A stretch of 32,170 nucleotides of DNA from Pedobacter sp. ASV19 (GCF_016429005.1 NZ_JAELTV010000027.1:1-32170), one strand, 5' to 3'. Numbered from the stretch's first letter, positions 15,873 to 23,939 are shown. Translations and numbers: made by a program. The notes: generated by a model from the letters alone, not told the origin.

Positions 15873-16889
15873 ATGTCTTTTATTCAGGAAAACGTTTCAT
15901 TAAAGCCTTTTAATACTTTTGCTATAGCTGCGGTTGCGAAATATTTCGTGGAAATTTTTAGTGAGGATGAACTTGTTCAGCTCTTGTCCTTAAATATTAT
16001 TAAAGAAAACGAACTGCTTGTTTTGGGCGGGGGGAGTAATATCTTATTAACTAAAGACTTTTCAGGTCTTGTGATCAAGATTAGCATTCCGGGAATCAGC
16101 AGCAAGAAGGAAAACGAAGGTTTTCTGGTCACTGCAGGTGCGGGGGTGGTTTGGAATGACCTGGTTCAATATTGTGTGGGCAATGGTTTGGCCGGAGTGG
16201 AGAACCTAAGTTTAATTCCGGGTAAGGTTGGTGCCTCTCCAATTCAGAATATAGGTGCTTATGGTGTTGAGCTAAAAGATGTTTTTCATAGTTGCACGGC
16301 ATTTGAGATTGAAACAGGGACTAAGAGGGTTTTTAGTTATGAGGAGTGTAAATTTGGATATCGTGATAGTATTTTTAAGAATGAACTGAAAGGTAAATAT
16401 ATCATTTCGTCAGTTCGTTTCTGTCTTTCTGCCTCGGCAGATCTTAAAACAACCTATGGTGCTATTCAGGCAGAACTTTCTTCCAGAAATATTTCGCAGC
16501 CAACGATAAGTGATATTTCTGCTGTGGTGTCTGATATCAGGGTAAGTAAGTTGCCAGATCCCTCAACGATTGGTAATGCGGGTAGTTTTTTCAAAAACCC
16601 GGTGATATCGACAAGACAATATGAAGAGATTAAGCAATCTTATCCGGATTTAGTGAGTTATCCGTTCGGGGAAGGACAGGTTAAGCTGGCTGCAGGATGG
16701 ATGATTGAGCAATGCGGTTTTAAAGGGAAGGTCGCAGGAGAGACAGGGACATGGAAAAATCAGGCTCTTGTACTGGTAAATCATGGTCATGCTACAGGAC
16801 AAGAAGTGTATAGTTTTTCGGAACAAATCATTAATGAAGTGTGCCAAAAGTTTGGCGTAAAATTGGAAAGGGAAGTAAATATTCTGTGA
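15873..16889 (+). CDS. murB: UDP-N-acetylenolpyruvoylglucosamine reductase
   Basis: From the ATG at 15873 the protein is 338 aa and begins MSFIQENVSLKPFNTFAI, the normal MurB start; the earlier ATG at 15831 would add 14 residues and lie upstream of the -7 element. FAD-binding motifs are LGGGSN (51-56) and LSLIPGKVGASPIQNIGAYGVE. FGYRDS (161-166) supplies the conserved Tyr/Arg, and NAGSFFKNP contains the catalytic Ser238. C-terminal KLAAGWMIEQCGFKG and NQALVLVNHG are conserved. The YRDS loop and length indicate type I MurB. It reduces UDP-GlcNAc-enolpyruvate to UDP-MurNAc for peptidoglycan, in the cytoplasm. It is not in a mur/dcw cluster here. Confidence 0.96.
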   Translation: MSFIQENVSLKPFNTFAIAAVAKYFVEIFSEDELVQLLSLNIIKENELLVLGGGSNILLTKDFSGLVIKISIPGISSKKENEGFLVTAGAGVVWNDLVQYCVGNGLAGVENLSLIPGKVGASPIQNIGAYGVELKDVFHSCTAFEIETGTKRVFSYEECKFGYRDSIFKNELKGKYIISSVRFCLSASADLKTTYGAIQAELSSRNISQPTISDISAVVSDIRVSKLPDPSTIGNAGSFFKNPVISTRQYEEIKQSYPDLVSYPFGEGQVKLAAGWMIEQCGFKGKVAGETGTWKNQALVLVNHGHATGQEVYSFSEQIINEVCQKFGVKLEREVNIL

Positions 16890-17060
16890 CATCGCGTTGT
16901 TTGCGCTTTAGAGGCGGATGAAATGTTATTATAGTGGCAAGTTCTTTTTTTGGTACATATGTTGTGTAAAGTTTATATATGTAAGATTAAACAAATTCGA
17001 TTGCGTTAATTCTCATATCTTGTTTGTTTGCTTTTTTAAACACTTAAAAATTAAAACATT

Positions 17061-17591
17061 ATGACAAAAAATGAATTCAATCTACAGTTGCACGACCATT
17101 CAGTTTCTTTACAGTCATTCGCTTTAAATTTTACTAAAGATATTGAAGATGCAAACGACTTGGTACAAGATACAATGCTGAAAGCAGTTACGTACTATAG
17201 TAAGTTTAAAGAGGGTACGAACCTGAAAGGTTGGTTATTCACCATAATGAAAAATACATTCATTAACAATTACAGGCGTTTGGTCAAAACGAATGCACTC
17301 ATCACCAAATCAGAAGACATTTCTTCTGCCAATCTTCATTATAGTGCTACAAAAAACACCATCGACAGCAAATTTGTAATTGGGGATATCAATAAAGCCT
17401 TATCCACCCTGCAACCAGAATATTATGTGCCTTTCATTAAATATTTTGAAGGATATAAATACCACGAGATTGCGGATATGCTGGAAATTCCCATCGGAAC
17501 AGTTAAAACAAGAATCCATGTTGCGAGACAAATTCTTAAAAAATATTTGAAAACTTATTCTAAAGATATTTTAGGCGCTGATATCGTTTAA
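17061..17591 (+). CDS. ECF-type (RpoE-like) RNA polymerase sigma factor
   Basis: The 176-aa protein has only sigma regions 2 and 4. Region 2 (about 12-77) includes DIEDANDLVQDTMLKA and GWLFTIMKNTFINNYRR. Region 4 (about 111-160) carries the HTH YHEIADMLEIPIGTVKTRIHVARQIL. It would redirect RNA polymerase to a specific promoter set. No anti-sigma factor gene is adjacent: murB is upstream and a heme-binding-like gene lies downstream past a terminator. It is therefore an orphan ECF factor that must be controlled by expression or from elsewhere. The 171-nt leader before it shows no clear consensus promoter. Confidence 0.94.
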   Translation: MTKNEFNLQLHDHSVSLQSFALNFTKDIEDANDLVQDTMLKAVTYYSKFKEGTNLKGWLFTIMKNTFINNYRRLVKTNALITKSEDISSANLHYSATKNTIDSKFVIGDINKALSTLQPEYYVPFIKYFEGYKYHEIADMLEIPIGTVKTRIHVARQILKKYLKTYSKDILGADIV

Positions 17592-17614
17592 GTATTAGCG
17601 GTGAAACCTGAGAC

Positions 17615-17649
17615 GAGGTGTTCCATATAAATTGGGGCACCTCTTTTTT
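17615..17649 (+). terminator. Intrinsic terminator after the sigma factor
   Basis: GAGGTGTTCC (17615-17624) pairs with GGGGCACCTC (17634-17643), with two G-T wobbles, around a 9-nt loop and is followed by six T. Confidence 0.88.
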
Positions 17650-17690
17650 GTTTAATTTTATTCCGAACCTGATTGTCTAATCTAAAAATA

Positions 17691-17698
17691 TACTTTTG
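17691..17698 (+). promoter_or_regulatory. -7 promoter element of the cytochrome b5-like gene
   Basis: TACTTTTG fits TAnnTTTG. TTG at 17673-17675 is only 15 nt upstream, shorter than normal. The ATG at 17741 is about 42 nt downstream. Confidence 0.45.
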
Positions 17699-17740
17699 TA
17701 CGGATGAGATCATTCATTGTTACAAGGACTTATATCTATC

Positions 17741-17974
17741 ATGGAGTTACCGATTTATACTAAACAGCAACTGGCTTTACGGAACGGACAAGATAAGCCT
17801 CAGATTTGGGTTGCTTTTAAAGGGGTAATTTATGATGTGAGTGAAAGTCGTTTATGGCGAAATGGCAAGCATTACGAACATTGGGCGGGTCAGGATTTAA
17901 CAGAAGAACTGTCGGATGCTCCACATACGGATGCGGTTTTTGAAAAATTTAATCCGGTCGGCCGTTTGGATGTC
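17741..17974 (+). CDS. Small cytochrome b5-like heme/steroid-binding domain protein
   Basis: The product is 78 aa from the ATG at 17741; the stop TAG is at 17975-17977. A TTG at 17717 would add eight residues but is unnecessary. The sequence IWVAFKGVIYDVSESRLWRNGKHYEHWAGQDLTEEL, then PHTDAVFEKFNPVGRL, matches the predicted heme/steroid-binding family (COG4892-like, cytochrome b5 fold). His residues in KHYEHWAG and APHTDAV are in the right places to ligate heme. There is no signal peptide or anchor, so it should be cytosolic. The partner and reaction are unknown. It has its own -7 element and terminator, so it is monocistronic. Confidence 0.85.
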
Positions 17975-18013
17975 TAGAAACCCCGTTAGGGTATTTCTAG
18001 ACATTAGATTTTT
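17970..18013 (+). terminator. Strong intrinsic terminator overlapping the stop codon
   Basis: ATGTCTAGAAA (17970-17980) and TTTCTAGACAT (17994-18004) form a perfect 11-bp stem with an additional inner CCC/GGG pairing, followed by TTTTT at 18009-18013. The TAG stop of the b5-like gene lies inside the left arm. Confidence 0.82.
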
Positions 18014-18028
18014 AATTCTTCAAAAGGC

Positions 18029-18943
18029 TTAAATGGTAAAAGAGCTTAGATTAACAAATTCTTTGATTCTTGCCGCAATCTCTTCTTCTTTCAGGTTTAG
18101 GATTCTCTCTGTTCCGAATTTTTCTACACAAAATGAAGCCAGGGCTGAGCCGTAAATGATTGCGTTCTTCATGTTATTGAAATTTACCGTTCCTACTTTT
18201 GCCATGTAACCGATAAAGCCGCCTGCAAAGGTGTCTCCGGCTCCCGTTGGATCAAAAACTTCTGCAAGTGGAAGTGCAGGGGCAGAAAAGATCTGGTCTT
18301 CATGGAACAACAAGGCGCCATGCTCTCCCTTTTTAATGATCAGGTATTTTGGTCCCATGGTTAAGATCTTTCTGGCCGCTTTGACCAATGAATATTCTCC
18401 AGATAACTGACGGGCCTCTGCATCATTAATGGTGAGTACATCGACCAGCTTAATCGTTTCCAGCAGGTCATCCATTGCAATGTCCATCCAGAAGTTCATG
18501 GTATCCATCACAATAAGCTTAGGTCTGTTTTTTAGACGTTTGATCACCGTTTGTTGTACCTGTGGTGTTAAATTACCTAACATCAGGTATTCACAATCCT
18601 GGTAGCTTTCTGGAATTACAGGATCAAAGTCAGCAAGGACATTCAGTTCCGTAACCAGAGTGTCTCTGCTGTTCATATCATTGTGGTATCTTCCAGACCA
18701 GAAGAATGACTTGCCTCCTTCTTTAATCTGCAAGCCTTCTGTATCTATTCCGTGTCTGTTGAAGCTTTCGATGTCTTCTTTATGGAAATCATCACCAACT
18801 ACAGCAACTATTTTAACTTTGTTATAAAAGTAAGAAGCGGCCAATCCGGCATAAGTTGCGGCCCCACCTACTATTTTGTCTGTTTTTCCAAAGGGGGTCT
18901 CAATGGCGTCAAATGCTACAGTTCCTATGATTATCAGGCTCAT
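18029..18943 (-). CDS. PfkB/ribokinase-family carbohydrate kinase
   Basis: The 304-aa protein starts MSLIIIGTVAFDAIETPFGK and has the di-glycine hinge VGGAATYAGLAA near 25-35. The signature DPTGAGDTFAGGF at 231-243 contains the anion hole GAGD and the catalytic base D237. This assigns the PfkB family (ribokinase, adenosine kinase, fructokinase). Length is standard. The substrate could be a sugar or a nucleoside; nothing in the neighbourhood decides. It is transcribed toward the b5-like gene and away from the tRNA pair. Its upstream region contains two copies of AATATTGCAT. Confidence 0.93.
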   Translation of the reverse strand: MSLIIIGTVAFDAIETPFGKTDKIVGGAATYAGLAASYFYNKVKIVAVVGDDFHKEDIESFNRHGIDTEGLQIKEGGKSFFWSGRYHNDMNSRDTLVTELNVLADFDPVIPESYQDCEYLMLGNLTPQVQQTVIKRLKNRPKLIVMDTMNFWMDIAMDDLLETIKLVDVLTINDAEARQLSGEYSLVKAARKILTMGPKYLIIKKGEHGALLFHEDQIFSAPALPLAEVFDPTGAGDTFAGGFIGYMAKVGTVNFNNMKNAIIYGSALASFCVEKFGTERILNLKEEEIAARIKEFVNLSSFTI

Positions 18944-18978
18944 ATATAAAATCTTTATTTTTTTTTAATTTTTTTCAC

Positions 18979-19020
18979 TGCAAATATTGCATAAATAAAT
19001 TAAAACCCCTAATATTGCAT
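18979..19020. repeat. Direct repeat AATATTGCAT upstream of the PfkB kinase
   Basis: AATATTGCAT occurs at 18983-18992 and 19011-19020, starts 28 nt apart. The first copy is part of a short dyad TGCAA-ATA-TTGCA (18979-18991). The position 5' of the minus-strand kinase gene allows a regulatory role, but the motif is short and AT-rich. Confidence 0.45.
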
Positions 19021-19087
19021 TCCCAAAACGAACAAGGCTTTATGTTCTTTAATAGTTCAAAAAAGGCGTTTTGGAATTAAGCCAGCA

Positions 19088-19161
19088 TCCCGAGTAGCTC
19101 AGCTGGTTAGAGCATCTGACTGTTAATCAGAGGGTCACTGGTTCGAGCCCAGTCTCGGGAG
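19088..19161 (+). tRNA. tRNA-Asn (GTT), copy 1
   Basis: The 74-nt gene folds completely: acceptor TCCCGAG/CTCGGGA, D stem GCTC/GAGC, anticodon stem TCTGA/TCAGA with loop CTGTTAA (anticodon GTT, Asn AAC/AAU), variable GGGTC, T stem ACTGG/CCAGT with loop TTCGAGC, discriminator G. CCA is not encoded. An intrinsic terminator follows at 19171. Confidence 0.97.
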
Positions 19162-19170
19162 CAATACCAA

Positions 19171-19200
19171 AAGCCTTTCAGTTCGTCTGGAAGGCTTTTT
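19171..19200 (+). terminator. Terminator between the two tRNA-Asn genes
   Basis: AAGCCTTTCAG (19171-19181) pairs with CTGGAAGGCTT (19187-19197) with one wobble around TTCGT, then T residues to 19200. Confidence 0.85.
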
Positions 19201-19213
19201 AAATAGCCAGCAC

Positions 19214-19287
19214 TCCTTCTTAGCTCAGCTGGTTAGAGCATCTGACTGTTAATCAGAGGGTCGCTGGTTCGAGCCCAGCAGAGGGAG
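19214..19287 (+). tRNA. tRNA-Asn (GTT), copy 2 with diverged acceptor stem
   Basis: The 74-nt gene has the same D and anticodon arms and loop (CTGTTAA, anticodon GTT) as copy 1. The acceptor stem is different, TCCTTCT/AGAGGGA (one T-G wobble), and the T stem carries a compensatory pair change (GCTGG/CCAGC instead of ACTGG/CCAGT). Pairing is preserved, so it should be functional. Confidence 0.95.
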
Positions 19288-19290
19288 CAT

Positions 19291-19324
19291 ACGGGGACAC
19301 TTATTTTAGTGTTCCCGTTTTTTT
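19291..19324 (+). terminator. Terminator after tRNA-Asn copy 2
   Basis: ACGGGGACAC (19291-19300) pairs with GTGTTCCCGT (19309-19318), one wobble, around an 8-nt loop and is followed by a T run to 19324. Confidence 0.88.
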
Positions 19325-19553
19325 ATGTCCGCATTTTTTTAAGATGATTTAAATTGTTCGCTTGGTCAATTTAATGTCGTTGTTATGCCATTCACTCAAC
19401 TTCTTTCTGCAATCCTGCAAAATCTCCCGAGCCTTACATAGGCCTATGCGAAAATGAGACGATATGCTTTGACTTTGATACAATATGAAGATATCGCGGG
19501 AGCGCTTTTACGTACTTTTACGATCTGAATAAAAAATCAAATATATACTATAC
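19325..19553. other. Intergenic region before the glutaminase gene
   Basis: No gene or RNA is recognisable in these 229 nt. There is no perfect TAnnTTTG element; the nearest is TATGCTTTG around 19461-19469, with one extra base. A GAGCGCTTTTACG stretch near 19501 contains the AGCGCT core seen in some LacI-family operators, and CTTTTACG occurs twice close together. Neither is strong enough to call. Confidence 0.4.
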
Positions 19554-22019
19554 ATGAACCAATCTAACCGACTTAAGTCATTGGTCTTACTGGCCTACGC
19601 ATGCCTGACCGGGACTGCGTACGCACAGGAAAGAAAGGCACCCGCTTATCCGCTGATCACCCACAACCCTAACTTTAGCATCTGGTCAAATACCGATCAA
19701 TTGAATAATTCTACCACAACTCATTGGACAGGTGCAGAGCATTCACTATTGGGACTGATTAATGTGGATGGGAAGATTTATCGTTTCCTTGGGAAAGAGA
19801 AGACCAGTTATAAAACCGTAGTGAACGCCTCCGATGAAGCATCTTATGATGTTGTTTACACGGAAAATAAACCAGAGGGGGACTGGACTTTGCTGAAATA
19901 CAGTCCTGTGGGCTGGAAATCTGGACGGGCGCCGATTGGCGATGATGATAAGAACGTGAAAACGTTGTGGAAATCGGATGACATTTGGGTAAGACGGACG
20001 TTTAATCTTAGTACTATCGCCGGCGTTAATGAGCTCTATCTAAAACTTAATCACGACGACAACGTTGAGGTTTTTCTAAACGGCACCAAGATTTACCAGA
20101 AGAAAGGTTGGACAAACGGTTTTCAATATTTTCCGATCAATAAAAATGCACTTAAATCGGGTCAGAACGTGATCTCTATCCACCTGGCTAATACGGCAGG
20201 TGGCCGCTTTTTGGATTTTGGTCTTGTAGACAAATTAAAAGATAATGCTGCCCAAATATTGCTGGCTGAACAAAAAGATGTCGAAGTGAATGCAACGCAA
20301 ACTATATACAATTTTGCTGCCGGAAAAGTGAACTTTCAACTTACTTTCACTTCACCGTTGTTGTTAAATAATCTGAGTTTGTTATCTCGCCCTGTTTCCT
20401 ACATTACTTATAAAGTGAACGCAAATGATGGTAAAAACCATGCCGTAAAAGTTTTCCTTGGTGCATCATCTGACATCGCAGTCTATCAACCTTCACAGAT
20501 GGTTAGCGCACAGAAATATGTTACTGCGAAACTTTCTGTCTTAAAAACGGGCACCGTTGAGCAGCCTGTTCTCCAAAAAGGCGCCGATGATATGCGTATC
20601 GACTGGGGGTATTTTTATGTAGCTGCGCCAAAGACTGCCGGAGCGGTTCAATTTATTACCAAGGGTAGTGAGGCTGCTAAGGCGTTCAGGAATGGATCTG
20701 TTGCATCAACCGTATCCAGTGGTCATTCACTTTCACTAAATACGATCATTCCTTTCGGAACTGTTGGTAAGACCGCTGTTGAGCGTTTTGTTGAGTTAGG
20801 TTACGACGAAGGTTTTTCCATACAGTATTTCCATACTGATTTGAGGCCTTGGTGGAATAATTCAGGCAAAGCAACTATTGAAGATGAACTTACAGATGCC
20901 TTTAATGGATACCAATCTGTTATGCAAAAATGCAAGGCCTTCGATAAGGAGGTTTATGCGGATGCCCTAAGTTCGGGAGGAGCAGCATATGCACACTTAT
21001 GCGTATTGGCTTATCGCCAAAGCATTGCAGCACATACATTGGTTAAAAGCTCTGCAGGTGAAACCCTATGGTTATCTAAGGAAAACAATAGTGGCGGTTT
21101 CATAAATACCGTGGATGTAACTTATCCCTCAGCACCACTTTACCTGCTTTATAACCCGGAATTGATGAAAGGCATGCTAACCGGTATTTTCCACTTCACT
21201 GAATCAGGCAAATATCCGCATCCATGGGCTGCGCATGACCTGGGTACTTATCCGAAGGCGAACGGACAAACCTACGGTGAACCAATGCCGGTGGAGGAAT
21301 CCGGTAATATGATTATCCTTTGTGCTGCGATCGCTAAAGTGGAGGGCAATGCCGGCTATGCAAAAAAACACTGGCAGACGCTGACCACCTGGGTCGATTA
21401 TCTTGCCAAAGAAGGTTTGGATCCGAAAACTCAATTATGTACAGATGATTTTGCCGGACATCTGGCCCGAAATGCCAACTTATCCGTTAAAGCTATCGTT
21501 GCGATAGCTTGCTATGCACAAATGGCTGAGACATTGGGCGAAGCTGAAACCGCTAAGAAATATCGGGCTATAGCAGAAGGCATGGTACCTGAGTGGATAA
21601 AAATGGCTGACGCCGGCGATCATTATGCGCTTACTTTTGACAACAAAGATACCTGGAGCCAGAAATATAACCTGGTTTGGGACAAGGTGCTGGGCTTACA
21701 TTTGTTTCCTCAGAAGGTGTATGATACCGAAACCCGTTATTACCTTACTAAAATAAATAAGTTTGGTCTTCCGTTAGACAGCCGTAAATCCTATACCAAG
21801 AATGACTGGATCGTTTGGACGGCAACTTTTGCTCCTCAAAAGGATCAGTTTGAAGCATTGATCAGACCGCTTTATGTACACGCCCTGGAGACCCCATCAC
21901 GTGTACCTTTGAATGACTTTTACGATTCAAAAACGGGCATCAGGGAAAATTTCAAAGCAAGGAGTGTAGTAGGTGGTTTTTACATGAAAATGCTGTCTGA
22001 TCAATTGAAATCAAAGTAA
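19554..22019 (+). CDS. Secreted glutaminase-family protein (DUF4964/DUF5127/DUF4965/DUF1793 architecture)
   Basis: The 821-aa product has a signal peptide (LVLLAYACLTGTAYAQ, cleavage about residue 24). The start of the mature part, PAYPLITHNPNFSIWSNTDQLNNSTTTHWTG, matches the DUF4964 module. A galactose-binding-like insert at about 136-225 includes DDIWVRRTFNLS and VEVFLNGTKIY. DUF5127, DUF4965 and C-terminal DUF1793-like regions follow (HPWAAHDLGTYP near 560; the DUF1793 part resembles an alpha/alpha toroid). Such proteins are named for fungal glutaminase A, but in Bacteroidota their substrate is largely unproven and a glycan role is conceivable. Its stop TAA shares one base with the next ATG (TAATG), implying coupling with the acyltransferase. 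Base use looks richer in G+C than neighbours. Confidence 0.88.
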   Translation: MNQSNRLKSLVLLAYACLTGTAYAQERKAPAYPLITHNPNFSIWSNTDQLNNSTTTHWTGAEHSLLGLINVDGKIYRFLGKEKTSYKTVVNASDEASYDVVYTENKPEGDWTLLKYSPVGWKSGRAPIGDDDKNVKTLWKSDDIWVRRTFNLSTIAGVNELYLKLNHDDNVEVFLNGTKIYQKKGWTNGFQYFPINKNALKSGQNVISIHLANTAGGRFLDFGLVDKLKDNAAQILLAEQKDVEVNATQTIYNFAAGKVNFQLTFTSPLLLNNLSLLSRPVSYITYKVNANDGKNHAVKVFLGASSDIAVYQPSQMVSAQKYVTAKLSVLKTGTVEQPVLQKGADDMRIDWGYFYVAAPKTAGAVQFITKGSEAAKAFRNGSVASTVSSGHSLSLNTIIPFGTVGKTAVERFVELGYDEGFSIQYFHTDLRPWWNNSGKATIEDELTDAFNGYQSVMQKCKAFDKEVYADALSSGGAAYAHLCVLAYRQSIAAHTLVKSSAGETLWLSKENNSGGFINTVDVTYPSAPLYLLYNPELMKGMLTGIFHFTESGKYPHPWAAHDLGTYPKANGQTYGEPMPVEESGNMIILCAAIAKVEGNAGYAKKHWQTLTTWVDYLAKEGLDPKTQLCTDDFAGHLARNANLSVKAIVAIACYAQMAETLGEAETAKKYRAIAEGMVPEWIKMADAGDHYALTFDNKDTWSQKYNLVWDKVLGLHLFPQKVYDTETRYYLTKINKFGLPLDSRKSYTKNDWIVWTATFAPQKDQFEALIRPLYVHALETPSRVPLNDFYDSKTGIRENFKARSVVGGFYMKMLSDQLKSK

Positions 22020-23125
22020 TGGACAATAATGCACTGATCACTAAGCCGCATTACCCGATTCTGGATGGTTTACGTGGTATTGCAGCGATTATCGTCGTTA
22101 CCTTTCACCTAACTGAGCCGTTGGGGACCGGTCATCTGGATATCATAGTTAATCACGGATACCTGGCTGTCGATTTCTTTTTTCTGCTATCAGGTTTTGT
22201 GATTGGCTATGCATATGACGACCGCTGGGATAAAATGACCATTGGTGTTTTTTTAAAACGCCGTATGGAGCGTCTTCAGCCGCTGGTGATCCTGGGTATG
22301 ACACTGGGTGCTATAGGATTTTACTTCACAGATTCGACGCTTTGGCCGCTCATCCATACGGTGCCAGTTTGGAAAATGCTGCTGGTTTTGCTGATCGGTT
22401 ATACTATCCTGCCTGTACCGTTATCCCTGGATATACGCGGATGGCAGGAAATGCATCCGCTTAACAGCGTAGGTTGGTCTTTATTTTTTGAATATATCGC
22501 GAATATTCTTTATGCGGTTTGGATAAGAAAATTTTCAAAAATTACGTTATCTGTATTGGTATTGGTTTCGGCTGTAGCCCTTGCGCACCTGGCAATCACT
22601 AATGGGGATGTCAGCGGGGGCTGGACATTGAACGTGGAGCAGGTGCGTGTAGGCATTACCCGTACAATGTACCCGTTCTTTGCCGGGCTGTTGCTTTCGC
22701 GTATTGCCAAACCCGCCCGCGTCAGAAATGCATTTTTATGGTGCAGCGTTTTAGTCGCGATGGTATTGTATATGCCGCGCATCGGCGGTGCTGACCATCT
22801 TTGGATGAATGGGATATATGAGTCTGTTTGCATCATTTTCGTTTTTCCACTCATCGTTTACCTTGGTGCCAGCGGTGAGGTTCACAGTCAAATGGAGCGT
22901 AGGATATGTAAGTTTCTCGGCGACATATCCTATCCGCTATACCTGGTACATTATCCGCTGGTTTATTTTTATGTGGCATGGCTCAGCAATCACAAAGGTG
23001 TAACTATTGTACAGGCCTGGCCTTATGCCTTAGCGATTTTGATCGGTGGAATTGTCATTGCTTTTATTAGTTTGAAATGGTACGATGAGCCGGTTCGCAA
23101 ATGGCTGCGAAAGAAACTTGGCTGA
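22019..23125 (+). CDS. Acyltransferase family 3 membrane protein
   Basis: The 368-aa protein has about ten transmembrane segments and the acyltransferase-3 (OafA/YrhL, OatA) signatures. These are YPILDGLRGIAAIIVVTFHL near the N terminus with the likely catalytic His, DFFFLLSGFVIGYAY, and near the C terminus GDISYPLYLVHYPLVYFY. It should transfer an acyl group, often O-acetyl, to an exported carbohydrate such as O-antigen, peptidoglycan or a secreted glycan. There is no extra SGNH domain. Start and stop overlap with the glutaminase-family gene by one base, so the pair probably works on the same extracytoplasmic substrate. The pair's G+C-richer look sets it apart from the DUF1028 gene that follows. 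Confidence 0.93.
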   Translation: MDNNALITKPHYPILDGLRGIAAIIVVTFHLTEPLGTGHLDIIVNHGYLAVDFFFLLSGFVIGYAYDDRWDKMTIGVFLKRRMERLQPLVILGMTLGAIGFYFTDSTLWPLIHTVPVWKMLLVLLIGYTILPVPLSLDIRGWQEMHPLNSVGWSLFFEYIANILYAVWIRKFSKITLSVLVLVSAVALAHLAITNGDVSGGWTLNVEQVRVGITRTMYPFFAGLLLSRIAKPARVRNAFLWCSVLVAMVLYMPRIGGADHLWMNGIYESVCIIFVFPLIVYLGASGEVHSQMERRICKFLGDISYPLYLVHYPLVYFYVAWLSNHKGVTIVQAWPYALAILIGGIVIAFISLKWYDEPVRKWLRKKLG

Positions 23126-23183
23126 AAATTATATTAAATCTGGCTTAATCTAATTTGATGAAAAAACAGGTATCTTTATTTCT

Positions 23184-23903
23184 ATGGGAAAATTGAAACC
23201 GCTTTTTCTTACCTTATGTGTACTGGTCATTTTAACTTTTCATGCGAAGGCAACATGGTCGATAATTGTAATTGATCCAAAGACAAAAGAAATTGGTATT
23301 GCGGGTGCCTCCTGTACTTTTAGTGTCTATGGAATTGGCGGAATTATTCCTGAAAAAGGTGCGATTGTAGTGCAGGCAATGAGTAATAAATCAGCCAGGA
23401 ACAAAGGACTTCAAATGATCCTTGCAGACGCATCGCCAAAAGAAATTCTCGAAGCCATAAAAAATCCGGAATTCGATCCCGAGCAACAGCAATATGGAAT
23501 AGTATGTGTCAAAAATATAGATGCGCCGGAAGCCTATACCGGTTTGGAAACAACGTCTGATAAAGGAACTGTAACCTCAAAAGGGATATCAGTTCAGGGA
23601 AATACTTTAAGCAATAAAGAGATGCTTCAAAAAATCCTTCAAGTTGCAATCAAAGCTCAAAAGGCATCTCTGCCCATCCAGGAAGTATTGATGCTCGCTT
23701 TAGAGGCTGGCGCGGAATATGGAGGTGATAAACGCTGCGGTGATCGTAAGGCAGCAAGTGCGTTTCTGACTGTGGCGAAGCCAGGGAATGATGCACAACA
23801 TCCTTCTATTAATCTTATCGTGAATCAGAAAGATGAAACTACAAATGCGGTGAAAGCTTTAAGGATAGAGTTTGATCGTTGGAGAAATAGAAGAAGGGAC
23901 TAG
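23184..23903 (+). CDS. Secreted DUF1028 protein
   Basis: The 239-aa product has a signal peptide (LFLTLCVLVILTFHAKA). The mature region opens ATWSIIVIDPKTKEIGIAGASCTF, the DUF1028 N-terminal hallmark, and GAEYGGDKRCGDRKAASAFL matches the conserved C-terminal block. DUF1028 is, to my knowledge, grouped with Ntn-type hydrolases; the Thr after the expected signal cleavage (AKA-TWS) would suit an N-terminal nucleophile, which is inference. No function is established. It is 58 bp after the acyltransferase on the same strand; a TATCTTTA (23171-23178) just before the ATG could be a weak -7 box. Confidence 0.88.
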   Translation: MGKLKPLFLTLCVLVILTFHAKATWSIIVIDPKTKEIGIAGASCTFSVYGIGGIIPEKGAIVVQAMSNKSARNKGLQMILADASPKEILEAIKNPEFDPEQQQYGIVCVKNIDAPEAYTGLETTSDKGTVTSKGISVQGNTLSNKEMLQKILQVAIKAQKASLPIQEVLMLALEAGAEYGGDKRCGDRKAASAFLTVAKPGNDAQHPSINLIVNQKDETTNAVKALRIEFDRWRNRRRD

Positions 23904-23939
23904 TTAAACTTATATAAAACGAGTTGATTTTAATCAAAA

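Noticed and set aside
19495-19530. LacI-type operator near GAGCGCTTTTACG
   Set aside because: Only the central AGCGCT is palindromic; flanks do not match and no LacI gene is nearby.
19214-23180. Integrative element attached at tRNA-Asn
   Set aside because: No integrase gene and no second copy of the tRNA 3' end was found near the right side of the G+C-richer pair; the two tRNAs differ in acceptor stem, so they are not simple att copies.
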